NCBI GenBank assembly: GCA_900762805.1
Contig: CAAFHY010000181.1
Location: 1 to 6,311 of the forward strand
Direction of reading: 5' to 3'
DNA: 6,311 bases
From: Oscillospiraceae bacterium
GTDB lineage: Bacteria; Bacillota; Clostridia; Oscillospirales; Ruminococcaceae
The notes under the pieces are model-generated. The model was not told the origin of the DNA. It saw only the letters and a program-made list of their open reading frames with translations, and did no database searches. Below are positions 6,207 to 6,311 of the stretch, piece by piece. Every line of letters begins with the position of its first letter. The first letter of the stretch is position 1. Both the position numbers and the translations under genes were made by a program.

Positions 6207-6246
6207 ATTGGTCATATTGCTAAAAATCAAGCTGTATTTATTGTCT

Positions 6247-6275
6247 ATTTTACACAAAGATTCGGCGATTTGCAA
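6247..6275 (-). promoter_or_regulatory. Sigma-A promoter of the regulator-fts operon
   Basis: On the minus strand, TTGCAA (6270-6275, 4 of 6 matches to consensus) is followed by a 17-base spacer and TAAAAT (6247-6252, 5 of 6). Transcription would start near 6240, giving a leader of about 64 bases. The region just upstream (6276-6311) is very A/T-rich with A- and T-runs, like an UP element. It is the only strong promoter candidate seen for the five-gene operon. Confidence 0.75.
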
Positions 6276-6310
6276 CATTTTCGCTTTAAAATTTTGTGAA
6301 AAATGCAAAT
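6268..6310. repeat. Inverted repeat ATTTGCA / TGCAAAT spanning the promoter's upstream side
   Basis: ATTTGCA (6268-6274) and TGCAAAT (6304-6310) are perfect 7-base inverted copies with centres 36 bases apart. The inner copy overlaps the -35 box. The layout would suit a dimeric regulator bound to two sites. In such an A/T-rich stretch it could also arise by chance. Confidence 0.35.
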
Positions 6311-6311
6311 A

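Noticed and set aside
6177..6308. Upstream start extending the regulator by 44 residues.
   Set aside because: The extension would cover the predicted promoter and the A/T-rich leader. GGAGG at 6182-6186 serves the ATG at 6176.

Overview
The window looks like a GC-rich chromosomal segment of a Gram-positive Clostridia bacterium, perhaps Oscillospiraceae/Ruminococcaceae-like. The grounds are a FtsE-FtsX-coiled-coil hydrolase-S41 gene cluster, greA followed directly by lysS, consensus sigma-A promoters and strong AGGAGG-type ribosome binding sites. The genus-level guess is inference. All six genes read on the minus strand, so transcription runs from the right end to the left. No mobile element, CRISPR array, tRNA or rRNA was found.

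The first transcription unit runs from about 6240 down to about 924. It starts at a sigma-A promoter (6247-6275). It holds a CdaR/PucR-type transcriptional regulator (5094-6176), ftsE (4346-5020), ftsX (3450-4349), a secreted coiled-coil M23 endopeptidase of the EnvC type (2261-3433) and an S41/CtpA-like PDZ protein (1024-2241). The unit ends in a structured GC-rich 3' region and a terminator-like hairpin (924-947). ftsE and ftsX overlap by 4 bases, the hydrolase ribosome binding site lies on the ftsX stop codon, and the hydrolase and S41 genes are 19 bases apart. A 73-base gap with no clear promoter or terminator separates the regulator from ftsE. FtsEX is an ABC-type complex that transmits ATP hydrolysis across the membrane to activate peptidoglycan hydrolysis. 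The M23 protein is the obvious partner and keeps all its zinc and catalytic residues.

The second unit is greA (360-848). It is driven by its own perfect-consensus promoter (TTGACA, 17-base spacer, TATAAT at 889-917) and is followed by a strong intrinsic terminator (311-344). The 5' part of lysS (lysyl-tRNA synthetase) lies beyond it and runs off the left edge at base 1. No separate lysS promoter is visible.

The most notable observation is that the S41 protein appears to be a pseudoprotease. The positions of the catalytic Ser and Lys are Tyr302 and His327, with the family's 25-residue spacing and the accessory Gln retained. It nevertheless sits in a cell-wall hydrolase operon and keeps its membrane anchor and PDZ domain.
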